Counted from the stretch's first letter, positions 45,919 through 55,519 are shown. The stretch: 64,000 nt of DNA from Clostridia bacterium (GCA_017624735.1 JAGAMK010000047.1:1-64000), one strand, 5' to 3'. The notes: generated from the sequence alone by a model not told the origin. Translations and numbers: made by a program.

Positions 45919-48872
45919 ATATCTGTTACCTCCAACTCTTCCATAACATTGTTATTTGCAAGAGATTTTGAGAATGTGTATGCACTCTGAACTGATGTAA
46001 ACACAGGAGTTTTTCTCATAAGCGCAGCACGACGAATAATCGCCTCTTCATCGCTATTTCTACTATTATGAAGAGTTGAAATAACATATGAGAATTTATT
46101 TGCATTTATCATTTCTACTGCTTGTTCACCACTTGCAGTATTTGTTGCAATATGGTTTGAGTTAAGAAGTTTTGCGGTATCGCTTGTAGCATAAATTCTA
46201 AAACCTTGTGACAAGAATTCTTCTGCCATTTTAACAGTATCGGCCTTATCGCTTTCACTAACAGAAACAAGGACGGAGCCTGTTCTCTTAACTCTCATAC
46301 CCGATGCAATCATACCCTTTAAGAGAGCATTATCAAAGGTATCTCCAACACCCATTACGTCACCGGTAGACTTTGTCTTTTCGTCAAGAACCATATCAGC
46401 ACCCTTAAGCTTTTCAAAGCTGAACACAGGCACACGAACGTAGTAATTGCCATTTGTTTTGCCAATTCCTGTTTGTGTAAGTTTTTCCCCTACCATTGAG
46501 CGTACTGCCATATCAACAACATCCACTCTGGATGCTTTTGTAACAAATGGGACAAGAGTTGTGTTTGTCACTGATGCCTTCGTTACGTAAAGGTCATTGT
46601 CAAAAACAACAAACTGGATATCGAGAGCACCCCTGAATGAAAGTTCATTAACAATTGCACCAATGTATTCATTTACTGTTTCAAGCATTGTTTCGCTTAC
46701 ACTTACAGTAGGTGTTACTGAAATTGAGTCCCCAGAATTTATATGCGCTTTTTCAACATGTTCACAAAGTGCAGGAACAAAATAGTTTTCACCGTCAGAA
46801 ATTACTTGAGCCTCAATGCAAGTACCAACATAGAGTTTTTTACTGCTTGTATGCTTTACATTTGCATAGTCAAGAATATCGAAAAACTCAATTTTATTGG
46901 TTATCTTGCGATAGAAATCATAATCAGGTCCAAGAATTTCAACACCATTTTCTTTGAACATTTCAGACGCTTTTATAGCATCCTCTCCACCAAAGAGAAC
47001 AAGTGCATATTGTGGTTTTTCTGTTTTTACAACATTAAGAATATCTTCACTAGTTAATGGGTCAATATAAACACGGTCTGCAACATTGTAATCAGTTGTA
47101 ACTGAAGCAGGATTATTATTGAGTACAACAACCTCAAATCCCTGATTTTTAAGAGAATTTATTGCATGAACCGTGCAATAATCATTGTCACCACTTCTGC
47201 CTGTAACAGATGGACCGCTACCTACTACAAGAACTTTCTTCTTATCAGTTTTATTAGCATCAATAAAGATTTCCGCCTCATTATCAGCACCAAATACTGA
47301 ATAGAAATATGGTTTTTGAGCATCAAATTCTGCTGAACAAGTATCAATACTGTTAAACACAGCAGTATGTGAAAATTCAGGTTTTTCTCCTGTTATCTGT
47401 TCAATTGCGAAATCTGTAAAGCCCATATTTTTTGCATATTCATAGGCTGATTTACTGTTATCAGTCTTAATAAGTTTTTCTGTGTCAGCAATATTCTTTA
47501 ATTTGTTAAGGAACCATTTATCAATCTTTGTGATTTCGTTCAATTCATCAATTGAAAAATCTCTGTAAATTGCTTCATAAACTGCAAAAATGCGAGTATC
47601 GTCGGAATTACTGATAGCAACCTTCAATTCATCGTCAGTAATGTTTTCAAACTGTTCAAGACGAGGAAGATGATTTTTGTTAGCACTTCTTATGCCTTTC
47701 ATAAAAGCAAGTTCAAATCCGGTACCAATTGTAAGGCTTTCACCTGTTGCTTTCATCATTGTACCAAGAGTACGATTTGCATGACGGAAGCTTTCAAATG
47801 ACCATTTTGGGAACTTAACTGCACAGTAATCCATAGCAGGCTCATTACAAGCTGTTGTACATCCTGTTACGTCATTTTCGATTTCAAAAAGTGCTTTACC
47901 AAGGGCAATTTTTGCAGAAACGTAAGCAATTCTGTATCCTGTTGCCTTTGAAACAAGTGCAGATGTACGGCTCACACGCGGGTCAACACCTGTTACAAAA
48001 TATTCCTTACCATCGGGACTTAAGGCAAACTGAACATTACAGCTACCTTCAATGCCCAGATTTGAAACAATTTTTCTTGAGGCACGGCGAAGACGTGTAA
48101 ATTCGGAGTCAGTAAGTGTCTGTGCAGGAATAACTGCGATACTGTCACCTGTATGAATACCAACAGGGTCAACACTTTCAACACTTGCGACACTTATACA
48201 ATTATCCTCACTATCACGGATAACTTCAAACTCTATTTCTTTCCAACCTGCAATACTCTTTTCGATAAGAATCTGACTAACAATAGATGTTTCAAGACTC
48301 TTTTCTGCATTTTTTGCAAGAATTTCACGGTCGTTGCAGTATTCTGCACTTTCTCTGTCAGGAGTATATGCAGGACGAACAATAACGGGATATCCGACTT
48401 TATCTGCAAAGTCACAAGCCTCTTCCACACCATTTACAACAAGTGCAGGAACAGTAGGCTCATTCATTTCGCTCAAGGCATCAACAAAAGAATGTCTGTT
48501 TTTTACATTTCTAATAACATCCTGATTGATACCGATAAGGACTGTGTTTGTTTCTTCAAGATAACCATTCTGTGCAAGTTCAAGGCTTAATTCAAGGCTA
48601 TCATCACCACCTGCTGTTGAGAGTAACGCATCTGGCTTTTCCTTTTCAAGAATTCTCTTAACACTTTCAATGTTAAGTGGTTCGATATAAACTTTATCTG
48701 CATAAGCCTTATCTGTAGCAAGTGCAGATGGAGTTGAATTGGCAAAGATTACTGTTACGCCCTCTTCTTTTAAAGCACGGCAAACCTGTAATGCTGAATA
48801 GTCAAACTCAAGTGACTGACCGATTTTTACAGGTCCTGCACCGAGAACAAGAATCTTATTATAATTACTCAT
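45915..48872 (-). CDS. carB: Carbamoyl-phosphate synthetase large-chain-like protein, catalytically degenerate
   Basis: A 985-residue protein clearly homologous to CarB along its length, but about 85 residues shorter. The first ATP-grasp domain has lost the glycine-rich loop (TPDRESAE at 170-177 instead of MGGSGGG), and its metal-binding segment reads TGVDPR at 294-299 where CarB has IEMNPR. In the second domain, the central part between about 672 and 688 is missing some 60 residues, and IEVNPRA is replaced by TKASVTN at 764-770. The C-terminal MGS-like domain (about 865-985) remains. The reading frame is intact. It overlaps carA by eight bases. An active enzyme seems very unlikely. Confidence 0.85.
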   Translation of the reverse strand: MSNYNKILVLGAGPVKIGQSLEFDYSALQVCRALKEEGVTVIFANSTPSALATDKAYADKVYIEPLNIESVKRILEKEKPDALLSTAGGDDSLELSLELAQNGYLEETNTVLIGINQDVIRNVKNRHSFVDALSEMNEPTVPALVVNGVEEACDFADKVGYPVIVRPAYTPDRESAEYCNDREILAKNAEKSLETSIVSQILIEKSIAGWKEIEFEVIRDSEDNCISVASVESVDPVGIHTGDSIAVIPAQTLTDSEFTRLRRASRKIVSNLGIEGSCNVQFALSPDGKEYFVTGVDPRVSRTSALVSKATGYRIAYVSAKIALGKALFEIENDVTGCTTACNEPAMDYCAVKFPKWSFESFRHANRTLGTMMKATGESLTIGTGFELAFMKGIRSANKNHLPRLEQFENITDDELKVAISNSDDTRIFAVYEAIYRDFSIDELNEITKIDKWFLNKLKNIADTEKLIKTDNSKSAYEYAKNMGFTDFAIEQITGEKPEFSHTAVFNSIDTCSAEFDAQKPYFYSVFGADNEAEIFIDANKTDKKKVLVVGSGPSVTGRSGDNDYCTVHAINSLKNQGFEVVVLNNNPASVTTDYNVADRVYIDPLTSEDILNVVKTEKPQYALVLFGGEDAIKASEMFKENGVEILGPDYDFYRKITNKIEFFDILDYANVKHTSSKKLYVGTCIEAQVISDGENYFVPALCEHVEKAHINSGDSISVTPTVSVSETMLETVNEYIGAIVNELSFRGALDIQFVVFDNDLYVTKASVTNTTLVPFVTKASRVDVVDMAVRSMVGEKLTQTGIGKTNGNYYVRVPVFSFEKLKGADMVLDEKTKSTGDVMGVGDTFDNALLKGMIASGMRVKRTGSVLVSVSESDKADTVKMAEEFLSQGFRIYATSDTAKLLNSNHIATNTASGEQAVEMINANKFSYVISTLHNSRNSDEEAIIRRAALMRKTPVFTSVQSAYTFSKSLANNNVMEELEVTDI

Positions 48873-49950
48873 TATCTTCACCATCCATCATCTTAAAGAA
48901 ATCTCTGATAATAAATCCTGTACTACTGTCCACATCACCTTTTGGTGTGAATTGAACAGAGAGTCCATTGAAGGCTTTGAATTTCAATCCTTCAACAGTA
49001 TTATCATTTACGTTTGTCATAATAATATCAGCAACATTAGCATCAACAGATGAATTATCAACTGTATAACCATGATTTTGAGTTGTAATCATAACTTTTC
49101 TTGAATTAGCCATAATAACAGGCTGATTTGAGCCTCTATGGCCTTTTTCCATTTTTACAATCTTAAAGCCTGAAGCCAAAGCCAACATCTGATGACCTAA
49201 TCCAATAGCTAAAATCGGTACATTAAGTTTTGTGAATTCCTTAATATTTTCAATAAGTTTTGGTTCATCGTCAGGGTCAGCGGGACCATCACAAAGGACA
49301 ATACCATCAGGAGAATAGTTCATAATTTCTTCTGCAGTTGTAAATGCAGGAACAATAGTTACATTACACCCATTAAGCAAAAATGCGTTGAGTTGTTTTC
49401 TTGGTGAGCCGTAATCAACAGCCACAACGTTGTATTTTGCATTTTCACCCTGCATTTCTATCGGTTCTTTAATAGTTATTTCACTAACAGCACCTGAAAC
49501 TGTGTAATTTTCTATTTTAATAAGAAGTTCATCAAGATTGTCAAGTGAATCAGTAATTGCACCATTAATGTAACCTTTGTCACGTAAATATCTTGTGAGT
49601 CTTCGGGTATCAATTCCACAAATACCAACTATTCGCCTACTTTTTAAGTAGTCGTCAAGATTCATTTCGTTTCCGTCAGAATACACGTCGCACCATTCAC
49701 GAACTATATATCCATTTGACATAATCTGGCTACCGTCAGTTTCAGGATTAACACCACGATTTGCAGCAAGAGGATAAGTCTGTGCTACAATCTGACCATA
49801 ATATGTAGGGTCCGACAAAATATCAGTATAGGACGAAGTGCAAGTATTAAATACTACCTCACCTATTGCTATTCCACTTTTCCCCATAGAATAGCCCTCA
49901 AATATTGTTTTGTCCTGAAGAACAAGATATGCTTTTTTTCTTTCCATCAT
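48865..49950 (-). CDS. carA: Carbamoyl-phosphate synthetase small-chain-like protein lacking the glutaminase triad
   Basis: A 361-residue protein collinear with CarA: an N-terminal CPSase domain (ERKKAYLVLQDKTIFEG ... TSSYTDILSDPTYYGQIV) and a C-terminal class I glutaminase fold. The nucleophile motif is AIGLGHQ near 248-254, with Gly in the place of the catalytic Cys; the His-Glu segment reads FTPKG at 334-338 instead of HPEA; the oxyanion loop reads GPADP instead of GPGDP. The codons were checked (GGA for the Gly). Start ATG at 49950 or 49947, after AGGTGA. It should not hydrolyse glutamine. Its partner carB overlaps its stop. Confidence 0.88.
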   Translation of the reverse strand: MMERKKAYLVLQDKTIFEGYSMGKSGIAIGEVVFNTCTSSYTDILSDPTYYGQIVAQTYPLAANRGVNPETDGSQIMSNGYIVREWCDVYSDGNEMNLDDYLKSRRIVGICGIDTRRLTRYLRDKGYINGAITDSLDNLDELLIKIENYTVSGAVSEITIKEPIEMQGENAKYNVVAVDYGSPRKQLNAFLLNGCNVTIVPAFTTAEEIMNYSPDGIVLCDGPADPDDEPKLIENIKEFTKLNVPILAIGLGHQMLALASGFKIVKMEKGHRGSNQPVIMANSRKVMITTQNHGYTVDNSSVDANVADIIMTNVNDNTVEGLKFKAFNGLSVQFTPKGDVDSSTGFIIRDFFKMMDGEDNE

Positions 49951-49992
49951 AAAAATCACCTATTTTTTATCAGGGTATATTAAACCACAAAA

Positions 49993-50010
49993 GCCCATCA
50001 GAAGATGGGC
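49993..50010 (-). terminator. Terminator of the PBP1A gene
   Basis: GCCCATC/GATGGGC with a four-base loop is followed by TTTTGTGG on the minus strand. It is weaker than the other terminators here, so read-through into carA is possible. No clear carA promoter was found between them. Confidence 0.65.
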
Positions 50011-50025
50011 ATATTATGGAAATAG

Positions 50026-52365
50026 TTATTCATCTTCACGTGCAGGAACTACCGCCTCGGAATTCGGAGTTGTAGGAACCTCAGGTGTATCCGGTGTGCT
50101 TGGTGTTGTTGGAGTCCCCGGAGTTGTTGAATTTTCCGGTGTTGTCGGATTTTCCGGAGTTGTTGGAGTCCCCGGAGTACTTGGAGTTGTTGGATTTTCC
50201 GGTGTTTCATTTACACCCGGTAAGCCACCTGAACAATCGATACATACTGCCGGTAAGTTAGAAAGTTTATACCAACCTGATGCCTTACTTGTGCACTTTT
50301 CTCCTGCCAAAAGACCTGAGCCTCTGCAATATGTCTTCTGCACAACTTTATCTGTATATTTTTCAAAAGATTTTGGTTCTAAATCCTTATGAACTGCATT
50401 CATAACACTTCTGAGCACCAATGCAGCTGGATTAAGACCTCTTGTTACAACCTGTTTATTGTAGTCATAACCAAACCAAACAGCAGCAACATAGTGTGGT
50501 GTACCAGCTGCACACCAACGGTCATAGTTGTTTGATGTTGAACCTGTTTTACCAAATGTTCTAAAATTCTTGATGCCAAGACCTGATGCAGTACCGCCTG
50601 AACCATAGAAAACAGATTGCATCATTTGATTCATAATAAATGATGTTTCAGGAGAGATAACCTGTTCGCCCTTTGGCTCATTCTTTAAAATAATTTCACC
50701 CTTGTTATCTTTAACTTCATAATAACAATATGGCTCATAGTATTTACCACCATTACCAAAAGTTGCAAAAGCGGCTGCCATCTGTAATGTTGTAACACCA
50801 CCATTTGAACCACCTGTTGCAAGAGCTGAAGGAGAAACACTATCAAGCGAATCATTATAACTTGTAATATGGAACTTGTTTTTAAGGTAATTATAACTTC
50901 TTTCAAAGCCTAATCCTGATTTCACAAGAATCTGTGCAGGAACTGTATTATATGAAACCTCAAGTGCATACTGTACGGATACTTTGCTGTCAGGTGAGCC
51001 AGGGTCACCACCATAGTTTTCCGGCCAGATATCACCCTTCCATTGAATACCATAGTTTGTAATCATAGTTGACCAAGTTACAACATCTTCTTCAATGGCA
51101 GGAGCATAAATTGCAAGTGGTTTTATTGATGAACCAGGCTGACGCACGGCTGATACCGCACGGTTATTAGAACGGTTTTGTGTCTTTTCACCTGCACCAC
51201 CAACCAATGCAACAATTCGTCCTTCATAATCCATAATAGAAATAGCAGACTGAGCAAGTTCGCTTGCTGAGTTTACTTTTTCTGTCGGGAATCCTGTACG
51301 ATGAGCAAATATGTCTTCTGCAGTCTTCTGTGCCTCAACATCAAGGGCAGCATAAATATGAAGACCACCCGAATAAATCATATTTGTTGCCTCGTAATGA
51401 GAATAGCCCAAGCCCTTTAAATCTGCAATAACGGTATCAATAACATAGTCAACATAATAACTCTGAATGTTGTTATCAGTTACTGTTTCAATGCTGATTT
51501 CTTTATCATCATTATTGGCAACATATTTTTCACTGTTAGTGAAAATAAGCTCATATGCTATAGCTTCGTCATATTGTTCCTGAGTGATTACTTCTTGTTC
51601 AAGCATCATACCAAGACAAACTTCCTGACGTTTTTTATTTTCTTCAGGTTTCCACAACGGGTCGTATTTACCGGGATACTGTGTAATACCTGCAAGAGAA
51701 GCACACTCTGCAAGGTTAAGTTCGGAAACATCTTTACCAAAATATGTCTGTGATGCAGTCTGTACCCCATAGCAGTTATGACTAAGATAAATTGTATTAA
51801 GATATGCTTCAAGGATTTCGTCCTTTTCGTAATATCTTTCCATATTCATAGCAGAAAGCATTTCATTATACTTTCTGTTAAGATTACGTCCTGCTTCACC
51901 TGTAAGGTTTTTGATAAGCTGTTGCGTAATTGTTGAGCCACCACGAACCTTACCTGTTGTAAGAGCAGAGTTCACAATACCCAAAGTTGAACTGTACCAG
52001 TCAACACCCTTATGCTCATTAAAACGTTTATCTTCAAGGGACACGAATGCCTTTGGAAGCCATTCGGACATATTTTCCATATCAACCCAAACACGGTTTT
52101 TCTCACCATGAAGCTTTGTTAATTCTTCAAATTCACCTGAGTCATTTTTTGCATAAATGATTGTTGTCTGGTCCTGATTCTGCTTATAATACTCAAGGTC
52201 AATGATTCTGTCACCATTGACTGTTTTTATCATATCCACAACAACATATCCGCCAACAATAATACATGTCAGGCAGAAAGTGAAAAGAACTGCAAAAATT
52301 ATATTAAATATTTTCTTTGTTTTCGGGGACATCTTTTTCTTTGATGTCTGAGGTTTTTTTCTCAT
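50026..52365 (-). CDS. Class A penicillin-binding protein (PBP1A)
   Basis: A bifunctional peptidoglycan glycosyltransferase and DD-transpeptidase. The 779 residues hold a basic N terminus, one membrane anchor (about 18-40), a GT51 domain with the catalytic Glu in SLEDKRFNEHKGVDW, and a transpeptidase domain. The transpeptidase has the active Ser in RQPGSSIKPLAIYAP, the SYN motif, and KTG in FGKTGSTSNNYDRW. The C-terminal tail (about 715-775) is a Thr-Pro-rich repeat, with TTPENPTTPE as the unit. The ATG at 52365 has GGAGG six bases upstream. Confidence 0.95.
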   Translation of the reverse strand: MRKKPQTSKKKMSPKTKKIFNIIFAVLFTFCLTCIIVGGYVVVDMIKTVNGDRIIDLEYYKQNQDQTTIIYAKNDSGEFEELTKLHGEKNRVWVDMENMSEWLPKAFVSLEDKRFNEHKGVDWYSSTLGIVNSALTTGKVRGGSTITQQLIKNLTGEAGRNLNRKYNEMLSAMNMERYYEKDEILEAYLNTIYLSHNCYGVQTASQTYFGKDVSELNLAECASLAGITQYPGKYDPLWKPEENKKRQEVCLGMMLEQEVITQEQYDEAIAYELIFTNSEKYVANNDDKEISIETVTDNNIQSYYVDYVIDTVIADLKGLGYSHYEATNMIYSGGLHIYAALDVEAQKTAEDIFAHRTGFPTEKVNSASELAQSAISIMDYEGRIVALVGGAGEKTQNRSNNRAVSAVRQPGSSIKPLAIYAPAIEEDVVTWSTMITNYGIQWKGDIWPENYGGDPGSPDSKVSVQYALEVSYNTVPAQILVKSGLGFERSYNYLKNKFHITSYNDSLDSVSPSALATGGSNGGVTTLQMAAAFATFGNGGKYYEPYCYYEVKDNKGEIILKNEPKGEQVISPETSFIMNQMMQSVFYGSGGTASGLGIKNFRTFGKTGSTSNNYDRWCAAGTPHYVAAVWFGYDYNKQVVTRGLNPAALVLRSVMNAVHKDLEPKSFEKYTDKVVQKTYCRGSGLLAGEKCTSKASGWYKLSNLPAVCIDCSGGLPGVNETPENPTTPSTPGTPTTPENPTTPENSTTPGTPTTPSTPDTPEVPTTPNSEAVVPAREDE
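50060..50215 (-). repeat. Thr-Pro repeat tract at the end of the PBP gene
   Basis: Short near-identical units (GGAGTTGTTGGA, CCCGGAGTT, TTTTCCGGTGTT on the plus strand) repeat through about 150 bases and encode the TP(G/E)xTTP tail. Such tracts can change length by slippage. Confidence 0.6.
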
Positions 52366-52517
52366 ATTCTTCCTCCGAAATAAAGTTATAGTTTTATACA
52401 AAATAAGTATAACACATATTTCCAAAAATGTTTAGTATTTTTTTGAAAAATAATAATTTGTAATTATTTTGTTAAAAATATAATTAAAACCTAAACAGCC
52501 TTAAAGGACGTGTTTAT

Positions 52518-52835
52518 ATGAAATATAAAACCAAGAAAATCATAACATTCTTTGCAATGTGTTTCCTTGTTCTTTCAGTACTTTTTGTAAGAATAAATAA
52601 TGATATTGAAAGAAAAGAAGTTGAAACAACATCTCCGCCTCAGAATACTCAATACACAGTGAAAGATTACTATGGGAAAATTGCTGTCTTTGAAAATGAT
52701 AGCACTTATCCCAAAAATGTTTATGATTCATACACTTCAGTTTTACCTGAAACTGACCAGAAGCGATTAAGAGAAGGTATCATAGTGTCCAATACAGCAG
52801 ATTTGCAAAGAATTATTGAAGATTATACCAGTTAG
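52518..52835 (+). CDS. Small membrane-anchored protein, BofC-like C terminus
   Basis: A 105-residue protein with an N-terminal membrane anchor (about 7-24) and an extracytoplasmic domain. The region YTVKDYYGKIAVFENDST and LPETDQKRLREGIIV near 45-90 resembles the C-terminal domain of the sporulation protein BofC, which tunes pro-SigK processing through SpoIVFB. I rate this only as a resemblance. It has AAAGGA upstream and is divergent from the PBP gene. Its stop overlaps the stop of the convergent GH63 gene by four bases. Confidence 0.5.
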   Translation: MKYKTKKIITFFAMCFLVLSVLFVRINNDIERKEVETTSPPQNTQYTVKDYYGKIAVFENDSTYPKNVYDSYTSVLPETDQKRLREGIIVSNTADLQRIIEDYTS

Positions 52836-55519
52836 TTTATCTTGATTTCCGCTGATTTAATGTCGCCCTGAATTGTGATTTCTACTATACCCTTGTCGCG
52901 GATATAGAAATCTGCATTTTTGCCGTTAACTGTTACATTAAAGTTATCTTTTCTATCACTCATAACAACGATAAGAGAGTATTTTTTATTATTTCCATAG
53001 TATTTAAGATTACAGTTGAAATCAGTTGCGTCTTCATTGAAATTACTTTCCATGACCATTGTATCGAGACCCGTTGAAAGAGTTTTTGGTTTGTAATAGG
53101 CATTTGTCCATATATTAATTGGTGTTGAAAGTCCACCAAAATTATGGAACCAACCACCTCTGCCCGAGGTGATGTTGAACATTTCAAAGGTGTAATAAGA
53201 ATATTCAACCTCACGTTTCCAAGCTTTTAAAGCAGTTTCAGCAATACGGAATGCGAAATCGGTTTCACCCAAATCAAGCATAGTTTTCCATACGAACCAT
53301 TGATGAGAAAGCCACACATTACCATTCCAATAACCATTTGTGATGTAGTATGATGCAGACTTATCAACAGCAGAAATACCAACTGGGCTGAACATTTCGT
53401 CGTCACTCTTTAAATGAGCAAGAATTCTGTCTCGTTGACTTTCTGTTACTGCACCTGCGATAATCGGATAAATACCGTCCATTGTCTTGTTAAGGTTTTC
53501 GCCCTGTGCATTTCTGTATTTCTCTTTATAGTTGCCGTTTTCGTCATGAATAACATAGGAAAAATAGCCACAGTCTTCGTCCCAAGAGTATTTTTGGAGT
53601 GCATTTGACACTCGTTCAATATCCTTGAGATAAGTTGCTTTATCGTCTTCTTTACCTAAAAGGTCAGCACAGATATAAAGAATTTTTGCACAACGGATTA
53701 CCTGTGATGATGAAATTACAGGTGTCATCCACTTTTGCTTATTCTCGGCATACATAGCCTTTTGTGGTGGCAAGTCATCCATACCGCTACAATTATAGAA
53801 ATAGTCAAAAGTAGTAGTTAAACCGCTGTTGAATTTCGTTGTTGTTGAGTCTTTAATCTTACCTGCAAGGAAATCGTAGAACATCTTGACACGGTCATAG
53901 TATTTCAAGAGTTCTGTTTTATCATTTGCTCGTTTGAGCATTTCAAGATACTGATAAATATGAACAGGCACAGGAGAACCATGGAGCAAGAATGCCCATT
54001 GGTCGTTATCTGTTAAATATGTTTCAAGGATATAGTCGGCAATATGGGGTGCAAATTCAAGCATGTCAAGACCTATAAAGCCTGAATCCCAGGTGTAGAA
54101 TGAATCCCAACGTTTGCCTGGAGTGTGATGCACAACATATTCACCATTACGATAGAGTGGGTAAACAGTATTCTGAAAAACAGTTGCACGAAGAATTCTG
54201 TTTGAGAATTCGTAGGTCTTACCTGCCTCGTTCAAGTCAAAATTCTCAAGAGAATTGTAAGCATCCTCATAGATTTTTTCATATTCTTCTGTTGTTTTAT
54301 ACTCTGTCTCACCAAATGAGAGCACTGCATATTCAATGTGTTCAGTATGTGGCTGAACATAAAGAGTATAAACAACTGTATTGTGATAAAAGCCTTCGTC
54401 ACTATGCTTTTCAGAAAATGAACCTGAAAATGTTTCGAGCATATTCTGAAAACTCTCGTCAGGTTGTGAAATTCGTGCAGTTGGACTGTCTTCAAGGCAA
54501 CCTGTGTTAAAATCGCGAAAACGAGTGACATCGTTGAATGTTCTTACATAAAATTTGCCGTCAACTCCGTCATATTTGTAACTTGCAAGTTTACCAATGT
54601 CACAAGTTTTTGTTTCTATTTCAGGGTAGAAATTATGTGTTTTTGATACAACTGAAACACTCTCACCTTTTTCAGTAATGCAAAGGAAATCGAATTCAAT
54701 TCCACCCGTGCCACAGGACACAAGCTCAACACTTGCCTTGTTAAATGGAACGGACAAAATATTGAAATCTGTTGCAGATGGGAATGTGATTTCTTCACCG
54801 TTCAATGTCCATATGCTGTCTTTGTCATCTGTTGTGCGATAACGGATGTTTAGTATAGGCTGTGAAAAGTCAGAAGTGCCATTGATTTCGTAAGTTACTC
54901 TGTCCCCTGCTTCTTCACCAAGTTTTGAATACTTAGGGAGAATGTAACGGTTATTATCACGGTCACCAAGTCCGCGGTGATATGTAAAACCATCGTCAAA
55001 GAATTCGCCCTTTTTCATAGCATCAATTACCTGCTTGTCCCAAGGACGAGAGGTATTGTAATCGTATGATTTATAATCAAGCGCTTTTATAAAGATATTA
55101 TTTTCAGGTAAAACGGGAGTTGTTGCATAGACATTTGGGTATTCAATAGCAGAAAAAAGATTTAAAAGGCAGATTTGAGTGATGTCCGTGTTATTCACAA
55201 ACTTTGTACGAACAAGAACACTATCACTATCGAGTTTTGTAAAAGACACGTCGGCATAGACCTTGTCTTTCCATTCAAGGTCATAACGGTATGAATAGAA
55301 AGAATAATCTGACTTTGCTTCCCAAGGATGAACACCAACGGGGACGGTCACGTTTGGAACTCGTGAGTCAGCATTTTCAACTGCAGGACTTACAACGCAG
55401 TCAAAACGCACGCCACCCTCTGTTTTGTGGTCAACAATTCGGGAAATACCGCTGTATTTTTTAGAATACGGACCCCAAAAACCTAAGTGTTTATACATTT
55501 TTTCTGTTACTTTGCTCAT
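52832..55519 (-). CDS. GH63-type (mannosylglycerate-hydrolase-like) six-hairpin glycosidase
   Basis: An 895-residue cytoplasmic enzyme without a signal peptide. The N-terminal about 430 residues form beta domains. The C-terminal (alpha/alpha)6 toroid carries motifs of GH63: PGKRWDSFYTWDSGFIG near 475 (candidate catalytic Asp), NGYWNGNVWLSHQWFVW near 745, and EMFNITSGRG near 805 (candidate Glu). Alpha-glycoside cleavage is expected, in the mannosylglycerate or glucosylglycerate hydrolase type, but the substrate is open. The ATG has GAGG eight bases upstream. It has its own promoter and no cotranscribed partner. Confidence 0.75.
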   Translation of the reverse strand: MSKVTEKMYKHLGFWGPYSKKYSGISRIVDHKTEGGVRFDCVVSPAVENADSRVPNVTVPVGVHPWEAKSDYSFYSYRYDLEWKDKVYADVSFTKLDSDSVLVRTKFVNNTDITQICLLNLFSAIEYPNVYATTPVLPENNIFIKALDYKSYDYNTSRPWDKQVIDAMKKGEFFDDGFTYHRGLGDRDNNRYILPKYSKLGEEAGDRVTYEINGTSDFSQPILNIRYRTTDDKDSIWTLNGEEITFPSATDFNILSVPFNKASVELVSCGTGGIEFDFLCITEKGESVSVVSKTHNFYPEIETKTCDIGKLASYKYDGVDGKFYVRTFNDVTRFRDFNTGCLEDSPTARISQPDESFQNMLETFSGSFSEKHSDEGFYHNTVVYTLYVQPHTEHIEYAVLSFGETEYKTTEEYEKIYEDAYNSLENFDLNEAGKTYEFSNRILRATVFQNTVYPLYRNGEYVVHHTPGKRWDSFYTWDSGFIGLDMLEFAPHIADYILETYLTDNDQWAFLLHGSPVPVHIYQYLEMLKRANDKTELLKYYDRVKMFYDFLAGKIKDSTTTKFNSGLTTTFDYFYNCSGMDDLPPQKAMYAENKQKWMTPVISSSQVIRCAKILYICADLLGKEDDKATYLKDIERVSNALQKYSWDEDCGYFSYVIHDENGNYKEKYRNAQGENLNKTMDGIYPIIAGAVTESQRDRILAHLKSDDEMFSPVGISAVDKSASYYITNGYWNGNVWLSHQWFVWKTMLDLGETDFAFRIAETALKAWKREVEYSYYTFEMFNITSGRGGWFHNFGGLSTPINIWTNAYYKPKTLSTGLDTMVMESNFNEDATDFNCNLKYYGNNKKYSLIVVMSDRKDNFNVTVNGKNADFYIRDKGIVEITIQGDIKSAEIKIN

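Noticed and set aside
45915..48872. CarB as an ordinary pseudogene or sequencing artefact
   Set aside because: The differences are substitutions and in-frame deletions, with no stop or frameshift in 985 codons, and the partner CarA is altered at its active site too. An isolated error would not produce this.
50096..50392. Plus-strand frame encoding a collagen-like GV repeat
   Set aside because: It is the antisense of the Thr-Pro tail of the PBP gene; the repetition is a by-product.
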